Shown piece by piece: positions 1 to 8,202 of a stretch of DNA of 34,586 bases; position 1 is the first letter of the stretch; each line of letters starts with the position of its first letter. A model generated the notes under the pieces. That model saw nothing but the letters and a program-made list of their open reading frames with translations, searched no databases and was not told the origin of the DNA. Source of the stretch: Aquidulcibacter sp. (GTDB lineage Bacteria > Pseudomonadota > Alphaproteobacteria > Caulobacterales > Aquidulcibacteraceae). A program made the position numbers and the translations under genes. The stretch covers positions 1 to 34,586 of the forward strand of contig NZ_JADCBK010000085.1 of assembly GCF_020253525.1 (NCBI RefSeq), read 5' to 3'.

Positions 1-2
1 AT

Positions 3-419
3 ACCAATCTGGAAAGCTATAAGGGCCAGCAATTGGGTGAAGATCCCCAAGCCGCGCTCTGCTTTCATTGGAAGAGCCTACGTCGGCAAGTGCGCGTGAG
101 GGGCGACATTACCTCTGTCAGCCAAGAAGAAGCCGATGCCTATTTTGCCTCGCGCGCCCGCGATAGCCGCATTGGCGCTTGGGCGAGTGCCCAATCGCGT
201 CCGTTAGAGGACCGCTTTGCACTGGAGAAGCGTGTGGCGAGCTATGCGTTGAAGTTTGGCATTGGTGAAGTCCCCCGTCCGGACTTCTGGTCGGGGTTCC
301 GCCTGATCCCCACACGCATTGAGTTTTGGCGCGACCGCCCATTTCGTTTGCATGATCGGTTAGAGTTCATGCGGGCCGATGCCTCGGCACCATGGTCCAC
401 TTCCAAGCTTTATCCGTAG
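3..419 (+). CDS. pdxH: Pyridoxamine 5'-phosphate oxidase, C-terminal part (5' end outside window)
   Basis: PdxH is the FMN-dependent cytoplasmic oxidase that converts pyridoxine or pyridoxamine 5'-phosphate to pyridoxal 5'-phosphate. The reading frame is open from the left edge (first full codon at 3) and already codes for family sequence there (TNLESYKG), so the gene starts before the window. The TTG at 33 is an internal Leu codon, not a start. Family hallmarks are [11 protein letters not shown], the block [17 protein letters not shown], the [11 protein letters not shown] segment, the near-C-terminal [13 protein letters not shown], and the end W-STSKLYP, which resembles the conserved RLxP terminus. 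About 138 residues are visible out of a usual 200-220. The next gene follows after a 37-nt gap on the same strand, so co-transcription is possible. Recognition is from family motifs and is strong. Confidence 0.95.
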   Translation, partial: TNLESYKGQQLGEDPQAALCFHWKSLRRQVRVRGDITSVSQEEADAYFASRARDSRIGAWASAQSRPLEDRFALEKRVASYALKFGIGEVPRPDFWSGFRLIPTRIEFWRDRPFRLHDRLEFMRADASAPWSTSKLYP

Positions 420-456
420 AGCAATCAAACCGTTTTTGTTTCAGAAAGTGTCATCC

Positions 457-1317
457 ATGCGTGCAGATCAAAAGGCCTTTCTGGTCACAGGGGCTTCGAC
501 CGGCATTGGTCGGGCAATTGCTGACCGTCTGGTGGCCCAGGGCCATTATGTATTTGCCTCAGTTCGTAAACAGGCCGACGCCGATGTCTTAAACGCTGCC
601 TTTGGTGCCAATGGCCAAGCTGTGCTGTTTGACGTCTCAGACTTGGATGCCATTGAAGCTGCCGCGCAGACCATTGGCGATGCACTCGCAGGTCGGACGC
701 TCGCAGGTCTTGTGAACAATGCCGGGATCGCGCTGCCCGGGCCCGCCTTGATCCAGCCCTTGGACGAGATCGAGCAGGTGATGAACATCAATTTCATGGG
801 CGTGGTGCGCTGTTGCCGCGTCTTTGCGCCGCTTTTGGGTGCGGACCCAACCCGGACTGGGCCCAAGGGCCGGATTCTGAACATTACATCGGTCTCGGGC
901 AAATTCGGCTATCCGTTCACCGCCGCTTATGTTGCGGCCAAACACGCCGTTGAAGGCTTCTCCGACAGCCTCCGGCGGGAGCTTTTGTTGGTTGGCATTG
1001 ATGTGATTGTGGTAGGCCCCGGTGCCGTGAAGACGCCGATTTGGGAGAAGGGGGCGGCAGCCGGGGGCAATAAATATAATGACACGATCTGGGGTAAGCC
1101 CCTCGAGCGCCTGACCCAATCCTTGGCCGCCATGGACCAAGAAGGCCTTGAAGTCAGCGTGGTTGCCAATTTGGTGGAAGAGGCACTCACGACCGCCAAT
1201 CCCAAAACCCGCTACGCGCCCGTGCCCAATAAGCTTGTGAATTGGTGGCTCGCCCGCTTTCTGCCCCCGCGCATGGTTGACCGCGTCGTTGGCAAGAGCC
1301 TGTCGCTGCTGCCTTAG
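457..1317 (+). CDS. Short-chain dehydrogenase/reductase (classical SDR)
   Basis: This is an NAD(P)-dependent oxidoreductase of the classical SDR family, about 286 residues, with a Rossmann fold. The cofactor motif TGASTGIG is at residues 11-18, the NNAG motif starts at Asn87, and the catalytic residues are Ser145, Tyr158 and Lys162 (YVAAK), with the usual 13-residue Ser-Tyr spacing. The segment VGPGAVKTPIW after the active site is typical. The start at ATG 457 puts the glycine motif near the N-terminus as expected. The frame is open back to 379, but that start would overlap pdxH and add 26 non-family residues. The substrate cannot be read from sequence; the resemblance is to SDRs annotated as retinol or hydroxysteroid dehydrogenase-like. 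The next gene is an acyl-CoA ligase, so a role in lipid metabolism is possible. Confidence 0.9.
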   Translation: MRADQKAFLVTGASTGIGRAIADRLVAQGHYVFASVRKQADADVLNAAFGANGQAVLFDVSDLDAIEAAAQTIGDALAGRTLAGLVNNAGIALPGPALIQPLDEIEQVMNINFMGVVRCCRVFAPLLGADPTRTGPKGRILNITSVSGKFGYPFTAAYVAAKHAVEGFSDSLRRELLLVGIDVIVVGPGAVKTPIWEKGAAAGGNKYNDTIWGKPLERLTQSLAAMDQEGLEVSVVANLVEEALTTANPKTRYAPVPNKLVNWWLARFLPPRMVDRVVGKSLSLLP

Positions 1318-1479
1318 GCTTCCTTTGCCAGCCCAATCAACAGCCTTGTGATGATGCGCTGGCCCCTGCCTAGTTGACGTGGGCGCTTCAAGCCTTAGGA
1401 AGGGCCAAAATCGGCCGTTTACCGCAACTGGCCGGCGCACCTGCCGCCATCTGGCAAGCCAAAAATTTGGGAGAAAATT

Positions 1480-3114
1480 ATGCTCGGTTTAATGCAAAAT
1501 TGGCCACTGACCGTCGATAAGATCATGGATCATGCCGCGATCAATCATGGTCGCCGTGAGGTTGTGACGCGGTCAGTCGAGGGGCCAATCGTTCGCACGA
1601 CTTATGGGGAGATTAACACCCGCGCAAAGAAAGTCTCCAATGCGTTGCTGGCTGAAGGGATTAAGTTGGGCGACCGGGTTGCGACTTTGGCGTGGAACTC
1701 TGGCCGCCACATGGAAATTTGGTATGGCGCGATGGGCTTAGGCGTTGTGCTGCACACCTTGAATCCACGCCTATTCCCGGAGCAATTGGTCTATATCGTC
1801 AATCACGCCGAAGATAAGATCATCTTCACCGATTTGACCTTCCTGCCCATTTTAGAGGCCCTGAAGGATAAGTTGAGCCCGGTGACGCGCTATGTGGTTT
1901 TGACCGATAAGGATCATATGCCTGCCTGCAGCCTCAAGGGTGCAATCGACTATGAAACCTGGATTGAAGGCCATAGTGCGGAAGCCAAGTGGGGCGGGTT
2001 TGACGAAAACACCGCTGCCGGTCTGTGCTATACCTCGGGTACGACTGGCAATCCAAAGGGCGTCCTCTATTCGCACCGCTCCAACGTGCTGCACACGCTT
2101 TTGACCATGCAGAAGGACGTTATGGGCCTGGGTGCCCGCGACGTGATCTTGCCGGTCGTGCCGATGTTCCACGCCAATGCGTGGGGTGTTGCTTTGTCAG
2201 CTCCTGCAGCAGGTGCAAAGATGGTGATGCCAGGTGCCAAGATGGACGGCGCGTCCATCTATGAATTGCTGGAAACCGAAAGCGTGACTTTCTCGGCAGC
2301 CGTCCCAACCGTTTGGATGATGTTGTTGCAGCATTTGGAAGCCACCAATTCTAAACTCACGACTTTGAAGAAAGTCGCTATTGGTGGCTCTGCCGTGCCA
2401 GAGCGCATCATGCGTTTGTTTGAAGAAAAATATGGCGTCGAAGTGCTCCATGCTTGGGGCATGACCGAAACCTCGCCGCTGGGCACATTGGGCTCGCTCG
2501 GCCCCGATGCCGACGGCATGACCCATGATGAGAAGATCAAAACCAAGCTGAAGCAAGGCCGTCCGCCATTTGGTGTGGAAATCAAGATCATGCGTGATGG
2601 TGTTGAGGCCCCGCGCGATGGTGAGACCTTCGGCAATCTGGTGGTGCGCGGTGCTGCCATTGCGGCAGGCTATTTCAAGGGCGAGGGCGGCAATATCCTC
2701 GATCAGGATGGCTTCTTTGACACTGGCGATGTGGCCACAATTGACCAAGCCGGCTTCATGCAGATTACCGACCGCGCGAAAGACGTTATCAAGTCGGGCG
2801 GCGAATGGATCAGCTCCATCGATGTTGAAAACGTTGCTGTTGGGGCCCCCGGCGTCGCCGTTGCTGCCGTCATCGGCAAGTATCACCCCAAGTGGGATGA
2901 GCGTCCGCTTTTGATTATCGAGCCCGCCAAAGGGGCTTCCCCCAGCAAGGAAGAGGTCCTCGCCTATCTCGATGGCAAAATCGCCAAATGGTGGATGCCC
3001 GACGATGTCCAATTTGTGGAAGCCATCCCACTGGGCGCAACCGGCAAAATCAACAAATTGGCTTTGCGCGAAACCTTCGCCAATTACGATCTGCCCACCG
3101 CAAAAGCTTCCTAA
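1480..3114 (+). CDS. Fatty-acid-type acyl-CoA ligase (AMP-binding superfamily)
   Basis: This ATP-dependent acyl-adenylating enzyme activates a carboxylic acid, via an acyl-AMP, to the CoA thioester. The 544-residue length is normal for the medium/long-chain (AlkK/FadD-like) group. The P-loop motif [11 protein letters not shown] is at residues 184-194, [10 protein letters not shown] follows near 325-335, the hinge region [13 protein letters not shown] begins at Asp431, and the C-terminal catalytic lysine sits in GATGKINK at Lys523. The N-terminal segment ([21 protein letters not shown], then [12 protein letters not shown]) is typical of medium- and long-chain acyl-CoA synthetases. A good ribosome site (GGGAGAAA) precedes the ATG. 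Chain-length preference cannot be inferred; methylthiopropionate-CoA ligases of the DmdB type share this architecture. It stands 162 bp after the SDR and is followed by a hairpin. Confidence 0.93.
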   Translation: MLGLMQNWPLTVDKIMDHAAINHGRREVVTRSVEGPIVRTTYGEINTRAKKVSNALLAEGIKLGDRVATLAWNSGRHMEIWYGAMGLGVVLHTLNPRLFPEQLVYIVNHAEDKIIFTDLTFLPILEALKDKLSPVTRYVVLTDKDHMPACSLKGAIDYETWIEGHSAEAKWGGFDENTAAGLCYTSGTTGNPKGVLYSHRSNVLHTLLTMQKDVMGLGARDVILPVVPMFHANAWGVALSAPAAGAKMVMPGAKMDGASIYELLETESVTFSAAVPTVWMMLLQHLEATNSKLTTLKKVAIGGSAVPERIMRLFEEKYGVEVLHAWGMTETSPLGTLGSLGPDADGMTHDEKIKTKLKQGRPPFGVEIKIMRDGVEAPRDGETFGNLVVRGAAIAAGYFKGEGGNILDQDGFFDTGDVATIDQAGFMQITDRAKDVIKSGGEWISSIDVENVAVGAPGVAVAAVIGKYHPKWDERPLLIIEPAKGASPSKEEVLAYLDGKIAKWWMPDDVQFVEAIPLGATGKINKLALRETFANYDLPTAKAS

Positions 3115-3123
3115 GCACAGTCA

Positions 3124-3156
3124 GATGGGTCAGAACCACAGGGGTTCTGGCCCATC
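3124..3156 (+). terminator. Hairpin downstream of acyl-CoA ligase
   Basis: A 14-bp stem (3124-3137 with 3143-3156, one G-U pair) with a 5-nt loop (ACAGG) starts 10 nt after the ligase stop codon. It is followed only by a weak pyrimidine stretch rather than a clean T run. It may be a terminator or an mRNA 3'-end stabiliser. Confidence 0.5.
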
Positions 3157-3241
3157 CTACCTTTACCTCGGATCAGGGGCACTCTAACGTGCGTGCAATA
3201 GGTCGCCGTCTAGGCGGCTGAGTTGCCTGTAGGAGGATAAG

Positions 3242-4054
3242 ATGGCTGAGGCGCAATCCCGTTTTGCAAAAGCCCGCAACATCGTTTTGATGATTGGCGT
3301 GGCCTTGGCCATTTTCGTGCCCATCTGGTTTATGGTGGCAGCTCTTGGCACCAAATTTGGTCTCTGGCCTTGGACCATTGGCCTTGTGAAGATGATTGGC
3401 GGCATGGGCGTGCCCATGATTGGCATTCTGATCGTCTTGACCTTTATCACCAGCCTCTTGGTTGTCTTTATTAAACCGCGCGCAGGCTTTGCCGCTTTAG
3501 GCTTTATGTGGGTGGTGGCCCTTGGCGCAGCCGGTATGGCGTTTTCAGCGATTTCTGCGGCGCGCGCTGTGCCGCCTATCCATGACATCTCAACCAACAC
3601 CGCCAATCCTTTGACCTTTTCTGACAAGGTAATGGCAGCACGCGGGCCAAAGTCCAACCCGATTATCGCCCCCAAGGATGCAACCGTGCCCTTCAATAAG
3701 GCCCGTCTTTCGCCTTGGTCTGGCCGGTCTTTGGATGAGATCCAAGCCGAAGCCTATCCCGCGATCAAGACGCTGAAACTTGCCAACACCCCGCCCGCAG
3801 AAGCCTATAAAAAGGCAGAGGCTGCCATGAAAGCCAAGGGTTGGACGCTTGTAACACAAGATCCCCAAAAGCTCCGGCTTGAGGCAAGCGTGGAGAGCTT
3901 TTGGTTCGGCTTTAAGGATGATGTGGTTCTGGTTGTGACCCCCGACGGTACAGGCTCTGCAATCGACATGCGCTCTGTCAGTCGGGTTGGGATTTCCGAC
4001 TTAGGTGCTAATGCAAAGCGCATTGAAGCCTTGCTGGCTGCCGTGAAGGGGTGA
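3242..4054 (+). CDS. DUF1499 family membrane protein
   Basis: The 270-residue protein has three hydrophobic segments at about residues 13-35, 50-78 and 84-108. They are followed by a soluble domain that matches the DUF1499 family: it opens with PPIHDISTNTANP, contains the WFGFKDDVVL segment, and ends with DMRSVSRVGISDLGANAKRI. The membrane part probably anchors a periplasmic or cytoplasmic-face DUF1499 domain; orientation was not determined. The molecular function of DUF1499 is unknown, so none is assigned. The ATG has a strong ribosome site (TAGGAGGATAAG). It stands alone between the ligase hairpin and the small secreted protein gene 73 bp further on. Confidence 0.88.
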   Translation: MAEAQSRFAKARNIVLMIGVALAIFVPIWFMVAALGTKFGLWPWTIGLVKMIGGMGVPMIGILIVLTFITSLLVVFIKPRAGFAALGFMWVVALGAAGMAFSAISAARAVPPIHDISTNTANPLTFSDKVMAARGPKSNPIIAPKDATVPFNKARLSPWSGRSLDEIQAEAYPAIKTLKLANTPPAEAYKKAEAAMKAKGWTLVTQDPQKLRLEASVESFWFGFKDDVVLVVTPDGTGSAIDMRSVSRVGISDLGANAKRIEALLAAVKG

Positions 4055-4127
4055 ATTGGGCGCAGTTAGGCCCCAAATTACACATCGGTAATTGACTCCT
4101 TTTCCGCTTGGTGAGATCACCCAAGTC

Positions 4128-4589
4128 ATGAAACTCACTTCTGTTCTTTGTGCATCTGTGATTGCTGCGGCCACCTTTGGCGCAGCGACAACCAGCTTTG
4201 CAGCAACAGCGAGCAAAGCGACCACTGCAGCGACTAAAGCAGGCGAAGCGTCTGAAGTACCGGTAACGGGTGCATCTGCCACCTCATCGGCATCAGACCG
4301 CCCGGTAGATGTCGTCGTTGTTTGGGGATTTAGAGTGCGGGCCCAGGGCTTTGATGAGCGTCGTCCGCCATTGGTTGCCGGCTATGGCGAATTGATCAAA
4401 AAGCCAGAGTGCGAAACCAAGGTTTGCGGCTATGTGGTCTTCCACGACGGCACAAAATGGCGCTATACCAACATCCTAGCGGGTGACGAAGACAAGTTGC
4501 GCGAACTTCAGGCCAATTTGGAATATGACCGCCAAACCCTAGTGATTGTCCATCCCAACGGCGAAAAGCGCACGATTCCCAATTTCTAG
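4128..4589 (+). CDS. Small secreted protein of unknown function
   Basis: This 153-residue protein begins with a Sec-type signal peptide (MKLTSVLCASVIAAATFG..., predicted cleavage after TSFA near residue 25). An Ala/Thr/Ser-rich low-complexity linker follows to about residue 58. The compact C-terminal domain contains a Cys pair (CETKVC), the stretch YVVFHDGTKWRYTNI and the end NGEKRTIPNF. The two nearby cysteines would suit a periplasmic disulphide. ATG 4128 is chosen because it begins the signal peptide; the frame is open to a TTG at 4092 but those 12 residues look unlike coding sequence. I do not recognise the family. It converges on the MBL-fold gene with only 5 bp between stop codons. Confidence 0.75.
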   Translation: MKLTSVLCASVIAAATFGAATTSFAATASKATTAATKAGEASEVPVTGASATSSASDRPVDVVVVWGFRVRAQGFDERRPPLVAGYGELIKKPECETKVCGYVVFHDGTKWRYTNILAGDEDKLRELQANLEYDRQTLVIVHPNGEKRTIPNF

Positions 4590-4594
4590 GCCAA

Positions 4595-5494
4595 TCAGGC
4601 TAAGTGGAAGCTGGACTCCATCGAGGGATCCCCGTCGCAGGTGACGCGTCCGATTTTTACCAAACGGCTCATATGCGCCATGACGGAGTGGCAGGCTGCC
4701 GGCCACAGTCTTTGATCGACTGCCGCATACATGACGGGCACCATATCTTTCACTTTGCTTTGCCCAGAGGCTAAGCAGGCCAGAATTTGCTCTTCTCGAT
4801 CAAGGCGGTGGTCGCGATAGGCCGCGACAAATGGGGCAGGGTCTGTGATTGGCGGCCCGTGGGTTGGCCAAATGGTGGCAAATTGACGGGCAGCAATTTT
4901 TTCGAGGCTCGTCAAATAGGCATCCATATCGCCATCGGGTGGGCTGATGACTGTTGTTGACCAGCCCATGATATGGTCACCCGAGAAGAGGCAGTTTTCT
5001 TCCAGCAAGGCATAGCACATATGGCCGGAGGTGTGCCCCGGTGTCGCAATCGCCTCAATCGTCCAGCCATCGCCTTCGATCAACGTGCCGTCATGCAGCG
5101 CGGAATCGGGCCGGAAGCGCGTATCGTCGCCTGCCTCAAGTCGAACTTCAGACTCGGTCGGCAAGGGGACCTCACCGGATGCAAGGACCGAACATCCTGC
5201 CCATCGTGCCAAGGGGTGAGCTAAAGGGCTGTGATCCATATGCGAATGCGTGACGAGGACATGGCTGATCGTCTCGCCTTCCAACGCCTGTTTAAGCGCT
5301 TCAAAATGATCGGCCAAATCGGGACCTGGATCAATGACACAAACATCACCATGGCCGATGATATAGACGCCTGTCCCCGTAAACGTGAAAGGTCCCGGGT
5401 TATTGGCAATCACCCGCCGGATAAGCGGGCTTACCTGTTCGACACGTCCATACTCAAATTTGAAGTCGCGGACAAAAGGAATCGCAACAGCCAT
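4595..5494 (-). CDS. MBL-fold metallo-hydrolase (LACTB2-like)
   Basis: A 299-residue metallo-beta-lactamase-fold hydrolase. The metal-binding motif THSHMDH gives His83, His85, Asp87 and His88; further ligands are in the TPGHTSGH segment, the FSGDHIMGW segment and the WPTHGPP segment. The C-terminal 60-70 residues (from about DHRLDREEQILACL) resemble the small winged-helix tail of LACTB2/RNase-Z-like hydrolases. No signal peptide is apparent, so it is probably cytoplasmic. Its ATG overlaps the upstream TAA by one base (TAATG), so translation is very likely coupled to the ATP-grasp-like gene. The substrate is unknown; LACTB2-group enzymes include nucleases and thioesterases. Confidence 0.9.
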   Translation of the reverse strand: MAVAIPFVRDFKFEYGRVEQVSPLIRRVIANNPGPFTFTGTGVYIIGHGDVCVIDPGPDLADHFEALKQALEGETISHVLVTHSHMDHSPLAHPLARWAGCSVLASGEVPLPTESEVRLEAGDDTRFRPDSALHDGTLIEGDGWTIEAIATPGHTSGHMCYALLEENCLFSGDHIMGWSTTVISPPDGDMDAYLTSLEKIAARQFATIWPTHGPPITDPAPFVAAYRDHRLDREEQILACLASGQSKVKDMVPVMYAAVDQRLWPAACHSVMAHMSRLVKIGRVTCDGDPSMESSFHLA

Positions 5495-6501
5495 TATATG
5501 CCTCCACCAGCACGCAGCCGGACCTTCTCGCAGCTTAGTTTTAAGGCAGACGCCAGAATATAAGTGCTTTTTAGTTTATCTGATAGGGGTAGCGCGATTG
5601 GCGGACCCATGTCGGTGCGATTCGCATCTACGATATAGATCAAGCCACTGGTTCGGTCGCGTAAAATGTCCAGCCCGCCCCAATCCAAGCGCAAAAGCGC
5701 ACAAAAGCGGTTGATGGACGCGATCTCATCGGGTGAGAATATCTCATCCACGCTGCGTAACCAGCACTGGCTATTATCATTGGAGAAGCGGACCTGTTCG
5801 GGCCGACGTTTGATATAGACCAAAGCGGGTTGGCCATTGACGGTGGGGGTCCGCAAATCCTCAATCAAGCCGTCATCGCCCCGATTATCAATCAGCTTCT
5901 GATAGACTTTTCCAGGCTTTGGCTCGCACGGCAGCGTGACGATGCGCCCATCATGAATGCCGTTCGCCTCACCCTTTTCAACGGCAAACCCCTCGTGTTG
6001 GCGAGGGTCTAGCGCCAAGCTATAGCCAAAAGCTTCTTCAAAGGCCGCGGCCACGCGCGATTTGCTTAAATCATGGGCATCGAAGTTCCAGCGCGCTACA
6101 CCGTCATTGGGCAAAGACACGGGTTCACTGTGGGTTTTGTCTTCGAAATGCATCCAGACATGAGGCGTCTCCCCAGGCTGAGCAGCCCGCCCCCCTGTCA
6201 GATACAAGCTTGGCCAAATCAAATACCAGGGCCGCGCGGGATCAGGAGTAAATCCAATCAGTGGGCCGTCCTTTGGCCGCGGGCTGAGCACGACGCGGAC
6301 GAAATAAACACACCAGTGGAAAATCTCACTCAAATGCGCGGCATCAAAAGGCACACGCGCACCGGTTTTGCGCACGGTGACGCCGGTCCAACTCCACTCA
6401 AAATCACGCAAGAGATTTGTCAAGATAAACAGGCCTTTGGCAGACAGAGACGGTGCAGGGACTGAACGAGGTTCAGCCTTAAGCGATTCGACTTCATACA
6501 C
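5494..6501 (-). CDS. Probable ATP-grasp-like protein of unknown substrate
   Basis: A 335-residue cytoplasmic protein with no signal peptide. The C-terminal half looks like an ATP-grasp nucleotide-binding and catalytic core: PALVYIKRRPEQ (a possible ATP-binding Lys strand) near residues 225-235, then LRLDWGGLDILRD and YIVDANRTDMGP near 272-305. The last resembles the acidic 'D/E-x-N' metal-binding end of ATP-grasp enzymes. The N-terminal half (WHCVYFVRVVLSP-like and WYLIWPSLYLTGG regions) is not recognised. The start is GTG at 6501 with a weak ribosome site; no better in-frame start is close. It forms a two-gene unit with the downstream MBL-fold hydrolase (1-base stop/start overlap). The ATP-grasp call is by motif shape only. 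Confidence 0.65.
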   Translation of the reverse strand: MYEVESLKAEPRSVPAPSLSAKGLFILTNLLRDFEWSWTGVTVRKTGARVPFDAAHLSEIFHWCVYFVRVVLSPRPKDGPLIGFTPDPARPWYLIWPSLYLTGGRAAQPGETPHVWMHFEDKTHSEPVSLPNDGVARWNFDAHDLSKSRVAAAFEEAFGYSLALDPRQHEGFAVEKGEANGIHDGRIVTLPCEPKPGKVYQKLIDNRGDDGLIEDLRTPTVNGQPALVYIKRRPEQVRFSNDNSQCWLRSVDEIFSPDEIASINRFCALLRLDWGGLDILRDRTSGLIYIVDANRTDMGPPIALPLSDKLKSTYILASALKLSCEKVRLRAGGGI

Positions 6502-6558
6502 GTAACCATCCGCTCAAATTGTGACAGGGTCTTGGCATCAGGATACGCCCCTCTTGTT

Positions 6559-6577
6559 ACAGCGGTTACACCGCTGT
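6559..6577. repeat. Perfect 8-bp inverted repeat in intergenic region
   Basis: ACAGCGGT, a 3-nt loop (TAC), then ACCGCTGT. It lies between the ATP-grasp-like gene start (6501) and the stop of the DUF442 gene (6609), both on the minus strand. No T run follows on either strand, so it is either a weak terminator for the upstream gene or a protein-binding site ahead of the ATP-grasp/MBL pair. Confidence 0.4.
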
Positions 6578-6608
6578 CGAATGAGGCTGCAGTTGACCTA
6601 AAAAACGC

Positions 6609-7040
6609 CTAGCGGGCTTGTGACAGAGATCGCAGGAGGGGCATTAGGCCCCTCAAGTCATAGCCTCCGCGTGCTCCGGCCTCGACAAGTTCTTCCGGCG
6701 TCCGGCCTGCACTGGCTTCAGCTAAAGCCCACAGATTGGTCGAGCGCGTGCCGCTGCGACAATAGGCGAGGACGGGCCCAGAGCTTGCTGCCAAAGCTTC
6801 CCGCATCAGCGGTACGGCCTCTTCCGGGATGCCGCCGGAAATGGGGATATGGGTAAAGGATAGGCCGTGTTCTGCGCAGGCCTTTGCAATCTGGGCCGCC
6901 TCAATCTGGCCGCCATCCTCATAATCGGGCCGATTACAAATGATTGCGGTAAAGCCATCGCGAGCGGCTTGAGCAACGTCAGCCACGCTGATTTGCGGGG
7001 AAGCTGAGAAATTTGGAGTGATTGTGCGGAACGGGCTCAT
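6609..7040 (-). CDS. TIGR01244/DUF442 family phosphatase- or sulfurtransferase-like protein
   Basis: A 143-residue protein of the DUF442 (Blh N-terminal domain-like) family, which adopts a dual-specificity-phosphatase-like fold and is often annotated as a sulfur transferase. The reactive loop YCRSGTRS places Cys94 with Arg99. Other family features are ITPNFSASPQIS at the N-terminus, IICNRPDYE near residue 33, and HIPISGGIP near 64-72. The C-terminal RGGYDLRGLMP also fits. In BLH/BigR-type systems this domain is linked to sulfide handling; whether that applies here cannot be said, since no persulfide dioxygenase is next to it (the neighbouring MBL-fold protein lacks obvious ETHE1 features). 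The ATG has a good ribosome site (AAGGAGAG). Confidence 0.85.
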   Translation of the reverse strand: MSPFRTITPNFSASPQISVADVAQAARDGFTAIICNRPDYEDGGQIEAAQIAKACAEHGLSFTHIPISGGIPEEAVPLMREALAASSGPVLAYCRSGTRSTNLWALAEASAGRTPEELVEAGARGGYDLRGLMPLLRSLSQAR

Positions 7041-7272
7041 GACGCTCTCCTTTGTAATTGGCCATAGCCGATGCCTCTGGCGCGGTCTAGCGCTGGTGGC
7101 CTGAAATCAGATGATGGGGCAGGGGCCTTAGTTTCCTTCTCAATCAAGCTCTTGTCAGAATGGATGCTGGCATCCTCCGTTGACAATCTGGCAACCATCA
7201 TCAATTGCTGTTTGACGGGCCCCACGCCACTACTGGCTGGTCCATACAAGCTTCAAAAGGACTAAAAACGCC

Positions 7273-8202
7273 ATGTTAGCCTATACGATGCGACGCCTGA
7301 TGGTGGCTATTCCCACCATGCTGGTCATCATAGCGGTGGCTTTCTTTATGATGCGTTTGGCCCCTGGCAGCCCCTTTGATACCGAGCGCGCATTATCGCC
7401 TGAGATTCGGGCGCAACTCATGTCGTTTTACGGCTTTGACAAGCCGCTCTACATTCAGTTTTTTGACTATCTGAAGGGGCTGGCGACCTTCGACTTGGGT
7501 CCTTCGCTCATTTACAAGGACCAGACGGTTAGCGAAATCATTGGTTCGGGCTTCCCTGTTTCGATGACCATTGGTTTGGCGGCTTTGTTGTTGGCGACCT
7601 TTGTTGGCGTGCCGATGGGCCTGTTTGCTGCTTTGAAGCAGAATAGCCTGCCTGATTATTCCATCATGGCGATCGCCATGGCCGGCATTTGTATTCCCTC
7701 ACTGGTAACGGGGCCCATCCTGTCCTTGGTGTTTGGGGTCTATCTTGGCTGGTTGCCGACTGCAGGCCTTGATCTCGGCAAAATGACCTTTGAAACCTTG
7801 CTCTTACCGGTTGTCACCCTGTCTTTGGCGCAAATCGCGATTATTTCGCGCTTGGTGCGTTCGAGTGCGGTTGAAGTTTTGCGGTCCAATTTCGTGCGCA
7901 CGGCCCGCGCAAAGGGCCTGCCGGAATCACAAGTCCTCGCCAAACATGCGCTACGTGCGGCATTATTGCCACTTGTCTCCTATTTGGGCCCCGCATGCGC
8001 GGGCTTGATTACGGGTTCTGTCGTCGTGGAGACGGTGTTTCAACTGCCCGGCATTGGCAAAAACTTCGTCACCAGCGCGTTGCAACGCGATTATCCCGTG
8101 GTGATGGCGGTCGTCGTGCTCTATGCTGGCCTCATCATTCTGCTTAATCTTCTGGCCGACCTCGCATACGGCCTATTGGACCCGAAAGTTAAATACGAGT
8201 GA
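7273..8202 (+). CDS. Oligopeptide/dipeptide ABC transporter permease (OppB/DppB family)
   Basis: An inner-membrane permease subunit of a peptide/nickel-type ABC importer, 309 residues. The N-terminus (MRRLMVAIPTMLVIIAVAFFMMRLAPG-type, shown in part) with the first helix and the following periplasmic loop is the classic OppB/DppB start. About six membrane segments are visible. The cytoplasmic EAA-like loop that docks the ATPase is RTARAKGLPESQVLAKHALR near residues 207-226. The C-terminus (LADLAYGLLDPKVKYE) is the family signature, almost word for word. The stop overlaps the GTG of the partner permease by 4 bases (GTGA), so the two are co-translated. A TTGACA-like box at 7180-7185 upstream could be the -35, but no convincing -10 follows. 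Opp, Dpp and glutathione-type permeases cannot be told apart by sequence alone. Confidence 0.93.
   Translation: MLAYTMRRLMVAIPTMLVIIAVAFFMMRLAPGSPFDTERALSPEIRAQLMSFYGFDKPLYIQFFDYLKGLATFDLGPSLIYKDQTVSEIIGSGFPVSMTIGLAALLLATFVGVPMGLFAALKQNSLPDYSIMAIAMAGICIPSLVTGPILSLVFGVYLGWLPTAGLDLGKMTFETLLLPVVTLSLAQIAIISRLVRSSAVEVLRSNFVRTARAKGLPESQVLAKHALRAALLPLVSYLGPACAGLITGSVVVETVFQLPGIGKNFVTSALQRDYPVVMAVVVLYAGLIILLNLLADLAYGLLDPKVKYE

Noticed and set aside
637-1440. 267-codon minus-strand open frame opposite the SDR gene
   Set aside because: The SDR has all cofactor and catalytic motifs in the plus frame; the antisense product resembles nothing.
2197-3012. 271-codon minus-strand open frame opposite the acyl-CoA ligase
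   Set aside because: Antisense shadow of a clearly recognised ligase.
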